DNA of 64,000 bases, from the NCBI GenBank assembly GCA_002337055.1, contig DDFG01000004.1, positions 314,382 to 378,381 of the forward strand, written 5' to 3'. The notes beneath the pieces were generated by a model that saw nothing but the letters and a program-made list of their open reading frames with translations, did not search any database and was not told the origin of the DNA. A program made the translations under genes and the position numbers. Origin of the DNA: Betaproteobacteria bacterium UBA1934. Lineage in GTDB: Bacteria; Pseudomonadota; Gammaproteobacteria; Burkholderiales; Rhodocyclaceae. Positions 44,818 through 53,266 of this stretch are shown here, one piece after another (position 1 is the first letter of the stretch; each line of letters starts with the position of its first letter).

Positions 44818-44834
44818 AGTCTGCTGAGACAAAT

Positions 44835-44881
44835 GCCCCGCTTGGCTGGCGGGGCAAAAAACAACGTTCAGGACGAACGTT
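44835..44881. promoter_or_regulatory. Two inverted repeats upstream of the primase gene
   Basis: GCCCCGC and GCGGGGC (44835-44855) form a seven-base stem with a seven-base loop but are followed by A rather than T. AACGTTC and GAACGTT (44863-44881) form a second palindrome with a five-base centre. The first may end the upstream message; the second looks like a binding site 40 bases before the primase start. Confidence 0.45.
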
Positions 44882-44924
44882 GCGCCGAATTTCGGTTCGT
44901 TGCAATGCGTTCAAGGAGAAGAAA

Positions 44925-47402
44925 ATGCTTTTTGCTGAAGCGCAACGGATGCCCGATTACCGGGTTTTGCAATGCGATCTTGACGCCATTCGGGCGACAG
45001 GCTTGATTGACTCAACACGGTGGGCAGTATGGCGTGCAGAGGATCGCGGGCCGGGCCGGAAGCCAGCTAAAGAGCCGCTTAACCCTCGTGGGTATCGGAT
45101 CGGATCGAACAACCCCGCGAAATGGGCCACTTTCGATCAGGTGGCCAATGCGTACCGGACTGGCAAGTTTGACGGCATTGGCGTGCTGGTGAGCTCGTTG
45201 CAAACGGTGGTCGGGCTTGACCTAGACGGCGTGTTAGCGGACGGGGGCGAGGTCATAGCCGAGGCTGCCGAGGTGGTTGCGGATTTCGTCGGGCTTGGCG
45301 GCTATTGCGAGATTTCTCCCAGCGGCAATGGTTTGCGCCAATTTGCGAGGGGCGTTCTCCTTGAGGGCTTCCGCGAGAAAACGACAGTTTGCGGCGGTTG
45401 CTCGCTTGAAATTTACGACCAAGGGATGACTCGCTATTTGACGCTGACCGGGGTTCCGTTTCCGGTTGGGGAAGCGGCGCGGCCAGTGGTCGCGGCTCAG
45501 GCTGCAATCGAGGCTTTCCAGTTGAAATGGGGCGAGCGAAAGGCGGAGGCCGGCATCGATACCGGCATCGATGCCGGTGCCGATGACAGCGACAGCCTAA
45601 CGGGTTGGATTCGTAGAACCGACGATGAGGTTTTGCAACTCCTGTTCGGGCGACTCAATCCGCAAGGGCGATACACCCGCCTCATGCAAGGCGAAACTAC
45701 GGATTACGACGACGACCAATCGGCGGCGCGATTTGCGCTACTGACACAACTGGCATACATCACCCGCGACGACGAACAGATCGAGCGCATTGTCAGGCTT
45801 TCGAGCTTGGACGCTGGCCGGTTTGACGAGAAACGGAACGGCTACCGCAATCGTCTGCACTACGATATTGCCCGAGCCTTGAAGGCGAAAGATCGAAACT
45901 TCGATCTTGACCAAGCGGCAAAGGAAGCTGAAAAGGCGGTGGAAAAAGCCCGCACAACTGCATTCCATGCGAAGGTTTCCGACAGATTGCACGGGGGGTG
46001 CGATGATCTGCTGGATTCAAAGGGTAAGCTCCGACCGGGGATGCATACGCTGGCAGAATTGTTGATTCGGGACAAGCGCCTGCTGGGTGTCATGTGGTTT
46101 GACGAGTTTTCCGGGCTACCCAAAAAATCAATCAGCTTCTTTGACGCATTTGGAGACCGGTGCGCTCCAAAATCCGCTGGACAGATCGAGGACGACGATC
46201 TGCTTGCCGTTGCGGCATGGGTGCGAATCCAGTGGCAATTCGTTGCCGAGGACAGAAACACGCTTGTCGCCGCTGTACGGCGGTGGGCGCGGGCAACGTC
46301 GCTGAACATGACGCTAGACAAGCTGCAAGGCTTTGCCAATGACTGGGACGGGGTCAAGCGCCTGGATACGTGGCTTGTCGATTACATGGGCGTTGAACCA
46401 CGCGACGACAACCACGCCCACTATCTCGGGGAAGTCGGCAAACGCTTTCTGATCGGGGTTGTCGCCCGCGCATTCAAGCCCGGCACGCAACAGGATCAAA
46501 TGCTGATCCTTGAAAACCCGGATGGCGGTGAAGGGAAATCTGCCGCCGTTCGCATCCTCGCCCGGGCAATCGATGAATCGGTCTTTCTGGAGGGCTTCAG
46601 TCCGAACGATTCCAAAGATTGTCTGATGCTCATGCGCGGCAAGTTGCTTGGCGAATGGGGCGAATTGGTCGGCTTCGACCGTCGCGAATCAGACCAGAAC
46701 AAGAATTTCTTGACCCGAACCCAAGATGAGTACCGCGACCCGTACGGCGCACTGAACAAGGTGTGGCCGAGGACGATCAGCTTTATCGCCACTTGCAATT
46801 GCGATGACTACTTGCGCGACTTAGGCGGAAGGCGGCGATACTGGCCGGTCAGGGTCGGGACGCGAATTGATCTGAAAGGCTTGCAAGAGGACGCGCCGCA
46901 TTTGTGGGCGGAAGCGGTCTTGCTGTATCAAGCGGGGGCGCGGTTCTGGGTTGATCGGTCATTGCCGGAGGATGCACGCTTCAGGGCGCTTTGCGATGCT
47001 GAACAACGCAAGCGGTTGACCCACAATGCTTACGACGATCTTGCCCTAGACCTGGCTGACCGTCTCGTGCATGGCATGGTGCACTTGGACGATCTTGGTA
47101 TCGACGCCAGCGAATGGACTGTGTTTTCGGTTCGCCAGATGCAGCGGCTCCTACTCACCGGTTCCAACGACACACTTGATCGCAAGGAATGGCAAGCGAT
47201 GGCTGCGGCATTGAAGCGCTGCGGCTGGTCAAATGGCGAGGAGTTCAAATTGGCCGGGAATAATCGGGGCTGGGGGCTGACGCGTGAAAAGGCCGAAGAA
47301 CTGAGGCGGCTACACAAGCTAGGGTCAGCGCCACCTAAGCCCACCCGCAAAGAGGAACGCGCTATTCGCAAAGCCATGTCAGCGCGTGAAACAATTTCGT
47401 GA
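44925..47402 (+). CDS. VapE-type primase/helicase (VirE domain), island replication protein
   Basis: The 825-residue protein has an N-terminal primase-polymerase-like part (about 1-210, VVGLDLDGVLADGGEV, GYCEISPSGNGLRQFARG, LEIYDQGMTRYLTLTG). A large middle region follows, and a C-terminal VirE/VapE superfamily-3-like ATPase (about 480-750) has Walker A NPDGGEGKSAAVR (about 530-545), ARGKLLGEWGEL-type Walker B region and WPRTISFIATCNCDDYL (sensor). Such proteins drive replication of phage satellites. The start at 44925 follows AAGGAGAAG; a frame from 44880 is open but lacks a site. The gene is complete. Confidence 0.92.
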   Translation: MLFAEAQRMPDYRVLQCDLDAIRATGLIDSTRWAVWRAEDRGPGRKPAKEPLNPRGYRIGSNNPAKWATFDQVANAYRTGKFDGIGVLVSSLQTVVGLDLDGVLADGGEVIAEAAEVVADFVGLGGYCEISPSGNGLRQFARGVLLEGFREKTTVCGGCSLEIYDQGMTRYLTLTGVPFPVGEAARPVVAAQAAIEAFQLKWGERKAEAGIDTGIDAGADDSDSLTGWIRRTDDEVLQLLFGRLNPQGRYTRLMQGETTDYDDDQSAARFALLTQLAYITRDDEQIERIVRLSSLDAGRFDEKRNGYRNRLHYDIARALKAKDRNFDLDQAAKEAEKAVEKARTTAFHAKVSDRLHGGCDDLLDSKGKLRPGMHTLAELLIRDKRLLGVMWFDEFSGLPKKSISFFDAFGDRCAPKSAGQIEDDDLLAVAAWVRIQWQFVAEDRNTLVAAVRRWARATSLNMTLDKLQGFANDWDGVKRLDTWLVDYMGVEPRDDNHAHYLGEVGKRFLIGVVARAFKPGTQQDQMLILENPDGGEGKSAAVRILARAIDESVFLEGFSPNDSKDCLMLMRGKLLGEWGELVGFDRRESDQNKNFLTRTQDEYRDPYGALNKVWPRTISFIATCNCDDYLRDLGGRRRYWPVRVGTRIDLKGLQEDAPHLWAEAVLLYQAGARFWVDRSLPEDARFRALCDAEQRKRLTHNAYDDLALDLADRLVHGMVHLDDLGIDASEWTVFSVRQMQRLLLTGSNDTLDRKEWQAMAAALKRCGWSNGEEFKLAGNNRGWGLTREKAEELRRLHKLGSAPPKPTRKEERAIRKAMSARETIS

Positions 47403-47410
47403 AACATTCT

Positions 47411-47768
47411 GGATACCTTGGGCGAAAAACGTGGATACCTTGCGAAAGGTATCCACGTACGTGGAAATCAAACAGGGGGGCGGCTTTTGGCCCGGTGGTT
47501 GAAACGGAAACGTGGATACCTTGAAAACTGCGAAATCGGGACGCCGCCCCCGCCCACTAACGGTTTCAGCGAAACGCGGATACCCCCCACCGTGAAATTA
47601 AGTTGGGGTAAACAGGTGGTGGGTGGAGGTGGTGAGTACACCCCCACCACCCACAAAAAAGCATTTATATAGGGAAAGGTATCCAGGTATCCGCAATTTT
47701 CTGTTGAACTGGCCGGAGAGCCTTTACCAATGCGGGTTTTGAAATGAGGATACCTCACGGGGGTATCC
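47411..47768. repeat. Nine GGATACC repeats, candidate replication origin
   Basis: GGATACC occurs on the plus strand at 47411, 47433, 47514, 47578 and 47748 and in reverse (GGTATCC) at 47448, 47678, 47686 and 47762. That is nine copies in 358 bases, where well under one is expected. Two pairs form palindromes: 47433-47454 (CGTGGATACCTT and AAGGTATCCACG) and 47748-47768. Between them lies a strand-biased G/T-rich then C/A-rich tract (about 47614-47652). There is no protein-coding frame worth keeping. The array directly follows the replication gene, so iterons of an origin are the best guess. Confidence 0.6.
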
Positions 47769-47789
47769 ACAAAATTTGGGGATTAGAAA

Positions 47790-48281
47790 ATGGATAGAAC
47801 CGAACTGATCGAGGCGCAAGTTCAGGCGGCGCGGGCGCTTGAGGCTGCCGGGAAATTAGCCGGGCGCGTTGAATCGCGCCGGGTTGGAACTGATGCGAGG
47901 CTAGCTGGAAAACATGCGGCAACTGCACTGGGCGGCGCGGTGTTGCACCCCAGTGAGTTCTGGTCTGCGGCATGTTGCATTACTGGCGATGACTTTGGTT
48001 TAGGGTCGCACGCGGGGCATCGGTCAGCGATTGATTACGCCAGCGCCCGCCTCGCGGTCGGAGACATGAAATTTGTTCGGGAGTCGCTTGTCGGACAAGC
48101 CGCTTGGTTGAGTTTGCAGGCGGTCAAGCTCGGCGTAGAAGCCGACGCCGAGCGCGGCGGTAGTGACCGCATCGCATTGTTGAAGCTCGCATTGATGGCA
48201 CAACGTCAGGCTGCACAGGCGCTGGCGACGGCTGCGGCCTTGGACAAGATCGGGGGTGCGGAACAGGTCACGGTGGTGTGA
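47790..48281 (+). CDS. Unknown protein of the island
   Basis: The 163-residue protein begins MDRTELIEAQVQAARALEAAGKLAGRVESRR and is largely helical and Ala-rich. A middle section WSAACCITGDDFGLGSHAGHRSAIDYASARLAVGD contains two adjacent Cys, and a C-terminal helix runs through LLKLALMAQRQAAQALATAAALDK. It has no signal peptide or membrane segment. It may be translated from the repeat region's transcript. No family is recognised. Confidence 0.65.
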   Translation: MDRTELIEAQVQAARALEAAGKLAGRVESRRVGTDARLAGKHAATALGGAVLHPSEFWSAACCITGDDFGLGSHAGHRSAIDYASARLAVGDMKFVRESLVGQAAWLSLQAVKLGVEADAERGGSDRIALLKLALMAQRQAAQALATAAALDKIGGAEQVTVV

Positions 48282-48699
48282 GCGGTTCGCTGAGGGCGAT
48301 TGTTTTGGCTTGGTTAATGGTCAGGTCACCCCTGCGATTTAAATTGCCCGCAGATCAAGGTTTTCTGGGAAATCGTAAAGTTGACAAATTTGGTCGGGAT
48401 TTTTAGGCGGGGTGAGGGCGAGCGCGGCCACTGCGGGGGGCAAAAGCTACCCCGTCTGCATGTGTAGCGCCAGAAGGAATCTTGCAATAAATAAAGCCGA
48501 TTGATCGGCATTATTTATGGATATGCGTCGGCTTCGCCGACTTCCAAAGTGCCGAGGTAGCTGCCTAAATTTTGGGCAATCCGGCAACAGACCCAGAGCG
48601 TGTTACAGTTGCGCCGATGAACTACCGGACATCAAATGTAATACAGAATGGCATACAAAATGCAAAAGCGCCTCGAAAGGCGCTTGTTTGCTTGATGCG
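48282..48699. other. Right end of the island with terminator hairpin
   Basis: No gene is seen in these 418 bases. GCCGATTGATCGGC and GTCGGC/GCCGAC hairpins lie near 48497-48535. The 11-mer AATGGCATACA (48647-48657) recurs at 37093-37103 near the left end in the same orientation and may be an integrase arm site. AAGCGCC and GGCGCTT (48666-48685), followed on the minus strand by TTTTGC, form a terminator that ends tRNA-Ser transcription in the integrated state. Confidence 0.55.
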
Positions 48700-48792
48700 T
48701 GGCGGAGAGGAAGGGATTCGAACCCTTGTGCCAGATTTCTCTGACCATCCGATTTCGAGTCGGCGCCGTTATGACCGCTTCGGTACCTCTCC
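48700..48792 (-). tRNA. tRNA-Ser (CGA)
   Basis: The 93-base gene on the minus strand has acceptor stem GGAGAGG/CCTCTCC, anticodon loop CTCGAAA with anticodon CGA, a long variable arm typical of tRNA-Ser, T arm AAGGGTTCGAATCCCTT, discriminator G and encoded CCA. Its last 14 bases are the attachment core of the island, so the 3' end is supplied by the element but unchanged. It lies just beyond the serS stop, on the same strand. Confidence 0.95.
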
Positions 48793-48856
48793 GCGAAGGC
48801 CGCGATGATAGCACAACTTCGTGCGTAAGCGGCCCCAAACCCTCCCTTGTGCCAGC

Positions 48857-50140
48857 CTAAACACCCGTGAGTCGCGCCAGGCCGCCCATGTAGGAACGCA
48901 AGACCTCGGGAATGGTCACGCTCCCATCCGCATTCTGATAGTTCTCCAATATCGCCACCAGCGTGCGCCCCACCGCCAGGCCAGAGCCGTTCAGGGTGTG
49001 CACCAGTTCCGGCTTGTTCTTGTCGTTGCGGTAGCGTGCCTGCATCCGCCGGGCCTGGAAGGTACCGAAATTGGAGCAGGACGAAATTTCACGATAGGCG
49101 TTCTGGCCAGGTAACCAGACTTCCAGATCATAGGTTTTGGTGGCCGAGAAGCCCATGTCGCCCGTGCATAACACGACACGGCGATAGGGTAACCCCAGCT
49201 TTTCTAGGATGGCTTCGGCATGCGAGGTCAGCGCCTCATGCGCTGCTTCGGAATCTTCCGGACGAACGACCTGCACCAATTCCACCTTGTCGAATTGATG
49301 CTGGCGAATCATGCCGCGCACGTCGCGTCCGCCTGATCCCGCTTCGGAGCGGAAACACGGCGTATGACAGACCATCTTCAGGGGCAACGCCTCCGCCGCC
49401 AGAATTTCGTCGCGGACGATGTTGGTCACCGGCACTTCGGCGGTCGGAATCAAATAGAGCGGTTCCTGCTCGCCGCGCGGTGTCTTGAACAGGTCTTCTT
49501 CAAACTTGGGTAACTGACCGGTACCAAACAAGCTCGCCGCGTTGACCATGTAGGGCACGTAGACCTCGGTATAGCCATGCTCGGCGGTATGCACGTCGAG
49601 CATGAACTGCGCGAGGGCGCGGTGCAGGCGGGCAATACCGCCTTTCATGAGCGTAAAGCGGGCGCCAGCGATCTTGGCAGCGGTGGCAAAATCGAGTTGC
49701 CCTAGGCCTTCACCCAGGTCGACATGGTCCTTGACCGCGAAATCGAAGTTGTGCGGCGTTCCCCAGCGCTTGATTTCGACGTTGCCAGTTTCGTCCGCAC
49801 CAAGCGGCACGGTCTCGTCAGGCAGATTGGGCAGCGTGGCTAGAATGGCGTTGAAGTGTTCGAGCAGTTCGCCCAACCTCGCCTCGGACGCCTTGAGTTC
49901 ATCGCCCAGCGTACCGACCTGCGCCAGCACCGCCGTGGCATCCTGCCCCTTCCCCTTCAGCACGCCGATCTGTTTGGAAAGGCTGTTGCGCTGCGCCTGC
50001 AATTCCTGCGTACGGGTTTGCAGGGTCTTGCGTTCGGCTTCGAGGACTGTAAAGGCGCTGAAATCAATGGCCTTGCCACGCGAGGCGAGCCGCGCCGCAA
50101 CAGTTTCGAGTTGGGTTCTGAGCAGATTGATGTCAAGCAT
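48857..50140 (-). CDS. serS: Serine--tRNA ligase
   Basis: The 427-residue protein has the N-terminal long antiparallel coiled-coil arm (about 25-105, RKTLQTRTQELQAQRNSLSKQIG) and the class II catalytic core. Motif 2 is CHTPCFRSEAGSGGRDVRGMIRQHQFDKVEL and motif 3 is LNGSGLAVGRTLVAILENYQ. It charges tRNA-Ser and the selenocysteine tRNA if present. The ATG at 50140 follows a -10-like TATAAT at 50175-50170. Confidence 0.98.
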   Translation of the reverse strand: MLDINLLRTQLETVAARLASRGKAIDFSAFTVLEAERKTLQTRTQELQAQRNSLSKQIGVLKGKGQDATAVLAQVGTLGDELKASEARLGELLEHFNAILATLPNLPDETVPLGADETGNVEIKRWGTPHNFDFAVKDHVDLGEGLGQLDFATAAKIAGARFTLMKGGIARLHRALAQFMLDVHTAEHGYTEVYVPYMVNAASLFGTGQLPKFEEDLFKTPRGEQEPLYLIPTAEVPVTNIVRDEILAAEALPLKMVCHTPCFRSEAGSGGRDVRGMIRQHQFDKVELVQVVRPEDSEAAHEALTSHAEAILEKLGLPYRRVVLCTGDMGFSATKTYDLEVWLPGQNAYREISSCSNFGTFQARRMQARYRNDKNKPELVHTLNGSGLAVGRTLVAILENYQNADGSVTIPEVLRSYMGGLARLTGV

Positions 50141-50169
50141 GTTGCACCATGTATGGCAGGGAACATTGA

Positions 50170-50231
50170 ATTATACGCGACACTCGCGCCACCGCTTGCA
50201 GACGCGCACCCCGCCCGGCTTTAGGTATAAT
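50170..50231. promoter_or_regulatory. Divergent -10 boxes for serS and the alpha/beta hydrolase gene
   Basis: A perfect TATAAT lies on the minus strand at 50175-50170, 30 bases ahead of serS. Another lies on the plus strand at 50226-50231, 55 bases ahead of the hydrolase gene. Neither has a good -35 box at 16-18 bases. The hydrolase leader (50240-50275) is AT-rich. Confidence 0.5.
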
Positions 50232-50286
50232 GCACTGCAACATAATTATTGATTTCTATTTAAAATACATATAGATAGGTGACAGC

Positions 50287-51129
50287 ATGCCGAAGATTCT
50301 TTGTAAAAACAAGAACATCTATTATGAAATCCACGGCGAAGGCGAGCCGCTGGTCATGGTCAACGGGATCATGATGAGCTGCGATAGCTGGCTGCCGTTC
50401 AAGGAAACCCTTGCCAGCAAGTACAAGCTGGTGATTTTCGACATGGTCGATCAGGGTCGTTCGGACAAGATGACCGACGATCCGCCGTATTCGCAGGATT
50501 ACCACGTCGAGATCATGAAGGAGCTGTTCGATCAGATCGGGCTGAAGAAATTTCACCTTTTCGGCATTTCCTACGGTGGTGAAGTGGCGATCAAGTTCGC
50601 CCTGGCGCACCAGCACCGCCTGCATTCGCTGATGATCTGCAACACACCCTTCAAGACCACCGGCATGCTGCGCTACTGCGCCCAGCGCTGGGAGGACGTT
50701 TTTGCAAGTTACGACGGCACCTCTTTCTTCCGCGAAATCAGCCAAAGCATCTACGCTGAGGAGTTCTACGACAAGCACGCCGACTGGCTGCTCGAGAAAG
50801 AGCAGTTCTTCAAGCAGGCCTTGCCCAAGGAATGGTACGACGGCATGGTGCGCATGCTGCACAGCGGCGACAACTACGATCCGGAAGGCGATCTCCACAA
50901 GATCAAGGTACCGACCCTGGTCATTGGCAGCAGCGAAGACCGCTTGACGCCGCCATCCTACCAACGCCAGATCGCCAAGCACATCCCGAACTCCAGCCTG
51001 GTGATCGTCGAGGGCGCCGGCCATGTGCTGCCCTATGAGAAGCCGTATGCCTTCACCACGCAGTTGATGGGTTTTCTGGAAGTCTCGCGGCACACCATCT
51101 CGACGGTATCGTTCGAGGGTTTGACCTGA
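50287..51129 (+). CDS. Alpha/beta-fold hydrolase
   Basis: The 280-residue cytoplasmic protein has the alpha/beta-hydrolase fold: oxyanion region MVNGIMMSCDSW, FDMVDQGRSDK, nucleophile Ser95 in GISYGGE, acid Asp in GSSEDRLTPP and His in GAGHVLPYE. It resembles esterase, lactonase or dehalogenase-like hydrolases; the substrate is unknown. AGGTGA precedes the ATG. A second hydrolase of the same general type is encoded at 54047-54979. Confidence 0.88.
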   Translation: MPKILCKNKNIYYEIHGEGEPLVMVNGIMMSCDSWLPFKETLASKYKLVIFDMVDQGRSDKMTDDPPYSQDYHVEIMKELFDQIGLKKFHLFGISYGGEVAIKFALAHQHRLHSLMICNTPFKTTGMLRYCAQRWEDVFASYDGTSFFREISQSIYAEEFYDKHADWLLEKEQFFKQALPKEWYDGMVRMLHSGDNYDPEGDLHKIKVPTLVIGSSEDRLTPPSYQRQIAKHIPNSSLVIVEGAGHVLPYEKPYAFTTQLMGFLEVSRHTISTVSFEGLT

Positions 51130-51155
51130 CCCGGCCGTCCCACTGACCGCTCACA

Positions 51156-51177
51156 CCGCGCCAGCCGGCGCGGTTTT
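51156..51177 (+). terminator. Terminator after the alpha/beta hydrolase gene
   Basis: CCGCGCC and GGCGCGG form a seven-base GC stem around AGCC, followed by TTTT. It begins 26 bases after the hydrolase stop and reaches the first base of the rarA stop codon on the other strand. Confidence 0.8.
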
Positions 51178-52487
51178 CATTTGCGCGCCTTGCGATCGAG
51201 TTCCTTGAGGTGCGCCAGCTTTTCGCCAATGCGCACCTCCAGCCCGCGCTCGGTCGGTTCATACCAGCTTACAGGCGGCATCCCCGGCGGAAAATAGGTT
51301 TCGCCCGCCGCGTAGCCTTCGGCTTCGTCGTGGGCATAACGGTAATCTTTACCGTAGCCAAGTTCCTTCATCAATCGCGTCGGCGCATTGCGCAGATGCT
51401 CCGACACCGGCCGCGAGACATCCTGCGCGACAAAGGCACGCGCCGCGCCATAAGCCTTGTAGGCGGCATTCGATTTGGCCGCCATGGCCAGATAAATCAC
51501 CGCTTCGGCCAGCGCCAGTTCGCCTTCCGGCGAGCCCAGGCGCTCGTAGGTGGTCGCGGCATCCAGCGCAATCTGGATGCCGCGCGGATCGGCCAGACCG
51601 ATGTCTTCCCAGGCCATGCGAATAATCCGCCGCGCCAGATAACGCGGATCGGCGCCGCCATCGAACATGCGGCACAGCCAGTAGAGCGCGGCATCGGGGT
51701 TCGAGCCGCGTACCGATTTGTGCAGCGCCGAAATCTGGTCGTAGAAGGCGTCGCCACCCTTGTCGAATCGGCGCAGGTTCTGGGCCAGCGCCGATTCGAC
51801 GAATTCGCCGTCAATCTCGGGTCGCCCGGCGGTCTGCGCCGCCGTTCGCATCTGTTCGAGCAGATTGAGCAGGCGGCGGGCGTCGCCATCGGCGAGACCG
51901 ATCAGCCGCTCACGCGCCTCCGGCTGAAAAACAAGCCCGGCCAGGGCCCGTTCAGCGGCACGGTCAAACAGGCGACCGAGTTCGTCGGCGGCTAGTGGTT
52001 TCAGCACATAGACAGCGGCGCGTGACAACAAGGCCGAATTGACCTCGAAGGAAGGATTTTCAGTTGTCGCGCCAACGAAAGTCACCAGGCCGGATTCAAC
52101 GAAAGGCAGAAAGGCGTCCTGCTGCGCCTTGTTGAAGCGATGCACTTCATCGACGAACAGGATGGTCCGGCGGCCGCGCACCTTGGCATCTTCGGCACGG
52201 GCGATCGCTTCGCGGATTTCCTTGACACCGGAGAGCACCGCCGAGAGTGCGATGAAATCGGCCTCGAACGCGCTGGCCATCAGCCGCGCCAGGGTCGTCT
52301 TGCCCACCCCCGGCGGCCCCCAAAGGATCAACGAATGCGGCTGCCCGGACGCAAAGGCCAGCGCCAGCGGTTTACCGGGGCCGAGAAGATGGGCCTGCCC
52401 GATCACCTCGCCGGGTATGCGCGGGCGCAGTTGTTCGGCAAGTGGCGCAGTCGCCAGCGGCGACTCGTCGCTGAACAGGTCTTTCAT
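51177..52487 (-). CDS. rarA: Replication-associated recombination protein A (MgsA/RarA)
   Basis: The 436-residue AAA+ ATPase has an N-terminal LAEQLRPRIPGEVIGQAHLLGPGKPL, Walker A GPPGVGKTTLARL, Walker B ILFVDEVHRFNKAQQDAFLP, sensor 1 GATTENPSFEVNSALLSRA, and the C-terminal tetramerisation region with HKSVRGSNPDAALYWLCRMFDGGADPRYLARRIIRMAWEDIGLADP. It acts at stalled replication forks, related to clamp-loader subunits. ATG 52487 overlaps the preceding amidase stop (ATGA); an open frame to 52529 exists but MKDLFSD fits the family start. Confidence 0.96.
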   Translation of the reverse strand: MKDLFSDESPLATAPLAEQLRPRIPGEVIGQAHLLGPGKPLALAFASGQPHSLILWGPPGVGKTTLARLMASAFEADFIALSAVLSGVKEIREAIARAEDAKVRGRRTILFVDEVHRFNKAQQDAFLPFVESGLVTFVGATTENPSFEVNSALLSRAAVYVLKPLAADELGRLFDRAAERALAGLVFQPEARERLIGLADGDARRLLNLLEQMRTAAQTAGRPEIDGEFVESALAQNLRRFDKGGDAFYDQISALHKSVRGSNPDAALYWLCRMFDGGADPRYLARRIIRMAWEDIGLADPRGIQIALDAATTYERLGSPEGELALAEAVIYLAMAAKSNAAYKAYGAARAFVAQDVSRPVSEHLRNAPTRLMKELGYGKDYRYAHDEAEGYAAGETYFPPGMPPVSWYEPTERGLEVRIGEKLAHLKELDRKARK

Positions 52488-53245
52488 CTGGCCTCCGCCG
52501 ACAGTTTGTTCTTCTGGGCAAGCAGACACACCAACAAATCGAGGTCAGCCGGACGCCAGTCGCCGCCCTCTTCCTCGCCGCGAAAATGCCGGCGAAAAGC
52601 TCGCCGCGCAGCGTTCAGGTCGGCGGTATCGTAACCCAGCGCGCGCAACCCCAAAACCGGGTCGAAGCCCGCCGGGGCGGTGGCAACCTGTTCGCCACAC
52701 CACAAACCATGCCCGGCTTCGGCCAGCTTTGCCCACGGGAAATAGGGGCTGGGATCGACCTTGCGGCGCGGCGCGATGTCGCCGTGGCCGATCACATTGG
52801 CGGCAGGAATACGGTAGCGCTCGCGCAACTCGCCCAGCAGGCCGAGCAGCGCGGCGATCTGCGCATCGGCAAAGGGTTCGTCGCCTGAATTGTCGAGTTC
52901 GATGCCGATCGAGGCGGAATTGAGATCGGTCAGGCCGCCCCACCACGATTCGCCGGCATGCCAGGCACGGCGGCTCTCGTCGACCAGCTGGATCATTTCG
53001 CCATCGCGCCCGATCAGGTAATGCGCGCTGACTTTGCGCGCCGGATCGGTCAATGTTCTGAGCGCCGCGCCCACGTTGGCACTGCTGGTCTGGTGAATGA
53101 TGATGTAATTGGGGCGACGATCATCGAAATTGGGCGAATCAACGCGCCGTTTGTCCTCGCCAGATGGTAGGGTGACACAAGCGGCGACAACCAGAGGCAG
53201 CAAGAAAGCGGCGGCAGATTTGGCGGCGATTTTCATCGCCGCCAT
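52484..53245 (-). CDS. Lipoprotein N-acetylmuramoyl-L-alanine amidase (AmiD/AmpD-like)
   Basis: The 253-residue protein has a lipoprotein signal FLLPLVVAAC (Cys about residue 23). An amidase_2 (AmpD-type) zinc domain spans about 45-185, with ligands in YIIIHQTSS, AWHAGESWWGG and NVIGHGDIAPRRKVDPSPYFPW. It cleaves stem peptides from muramyl residues in the periplasm, unlike cytoplasmic AmpD. GHGDIAP..K.DP is the classic zinc/catalytic motif. It is coupled to rarA by overlap and follows the unknown 252-residue gene by 21 bases. Confidence 0.92.
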   Translation of the reverse strand: MAAMKIAAKSAAAFLLPLVVAACVTLPSGEDKRRVDSPNFDDRRPNYIIIHQTSSANVGAALRTLTDPARKVSAHYLIGRDGEMIQLVDESRRAWHAGESWWGGLTDLNSASIGIELDNSGDEPFADAQIAALLGLLGELRERYRIPAANVIGHGDIAPRRKVDPSPYFPWAKLAEAGHGLWCGEQVATAPAGFDPVLGLRALGYDTADLNAARRAFRRHFRGEEEGGDWRPADLDLLVCLLAQKNKLSAEAR

Positions 53246-53266
53246 TCTCTCACGCCACAGGCAATA

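Larger units (their letters stand above)
36949..48713. mobile_element. Integrated satellite-like genomic island in tRNA-Ser(CGA)
   Basis: The 14-base sequence TGGCGGAGAGGAAG occurs at 36949-36962 and again at 48700-48713, where it is the 3' end of tRNA-Ser. Between them lie a P4-type integrase, AlpA, a VapE-type primase/helicase, two unknown proteins, a repeat array that may be an origin, and an efflux operon. No capsid, terminase or conjugation genes are present, so the element resembles a phage satellite or P4-like island that depends on a helper. The efflux operon (38665-43559) is more GC-rich than the element's own genes and looks like cargo. Confidence 0.85.
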
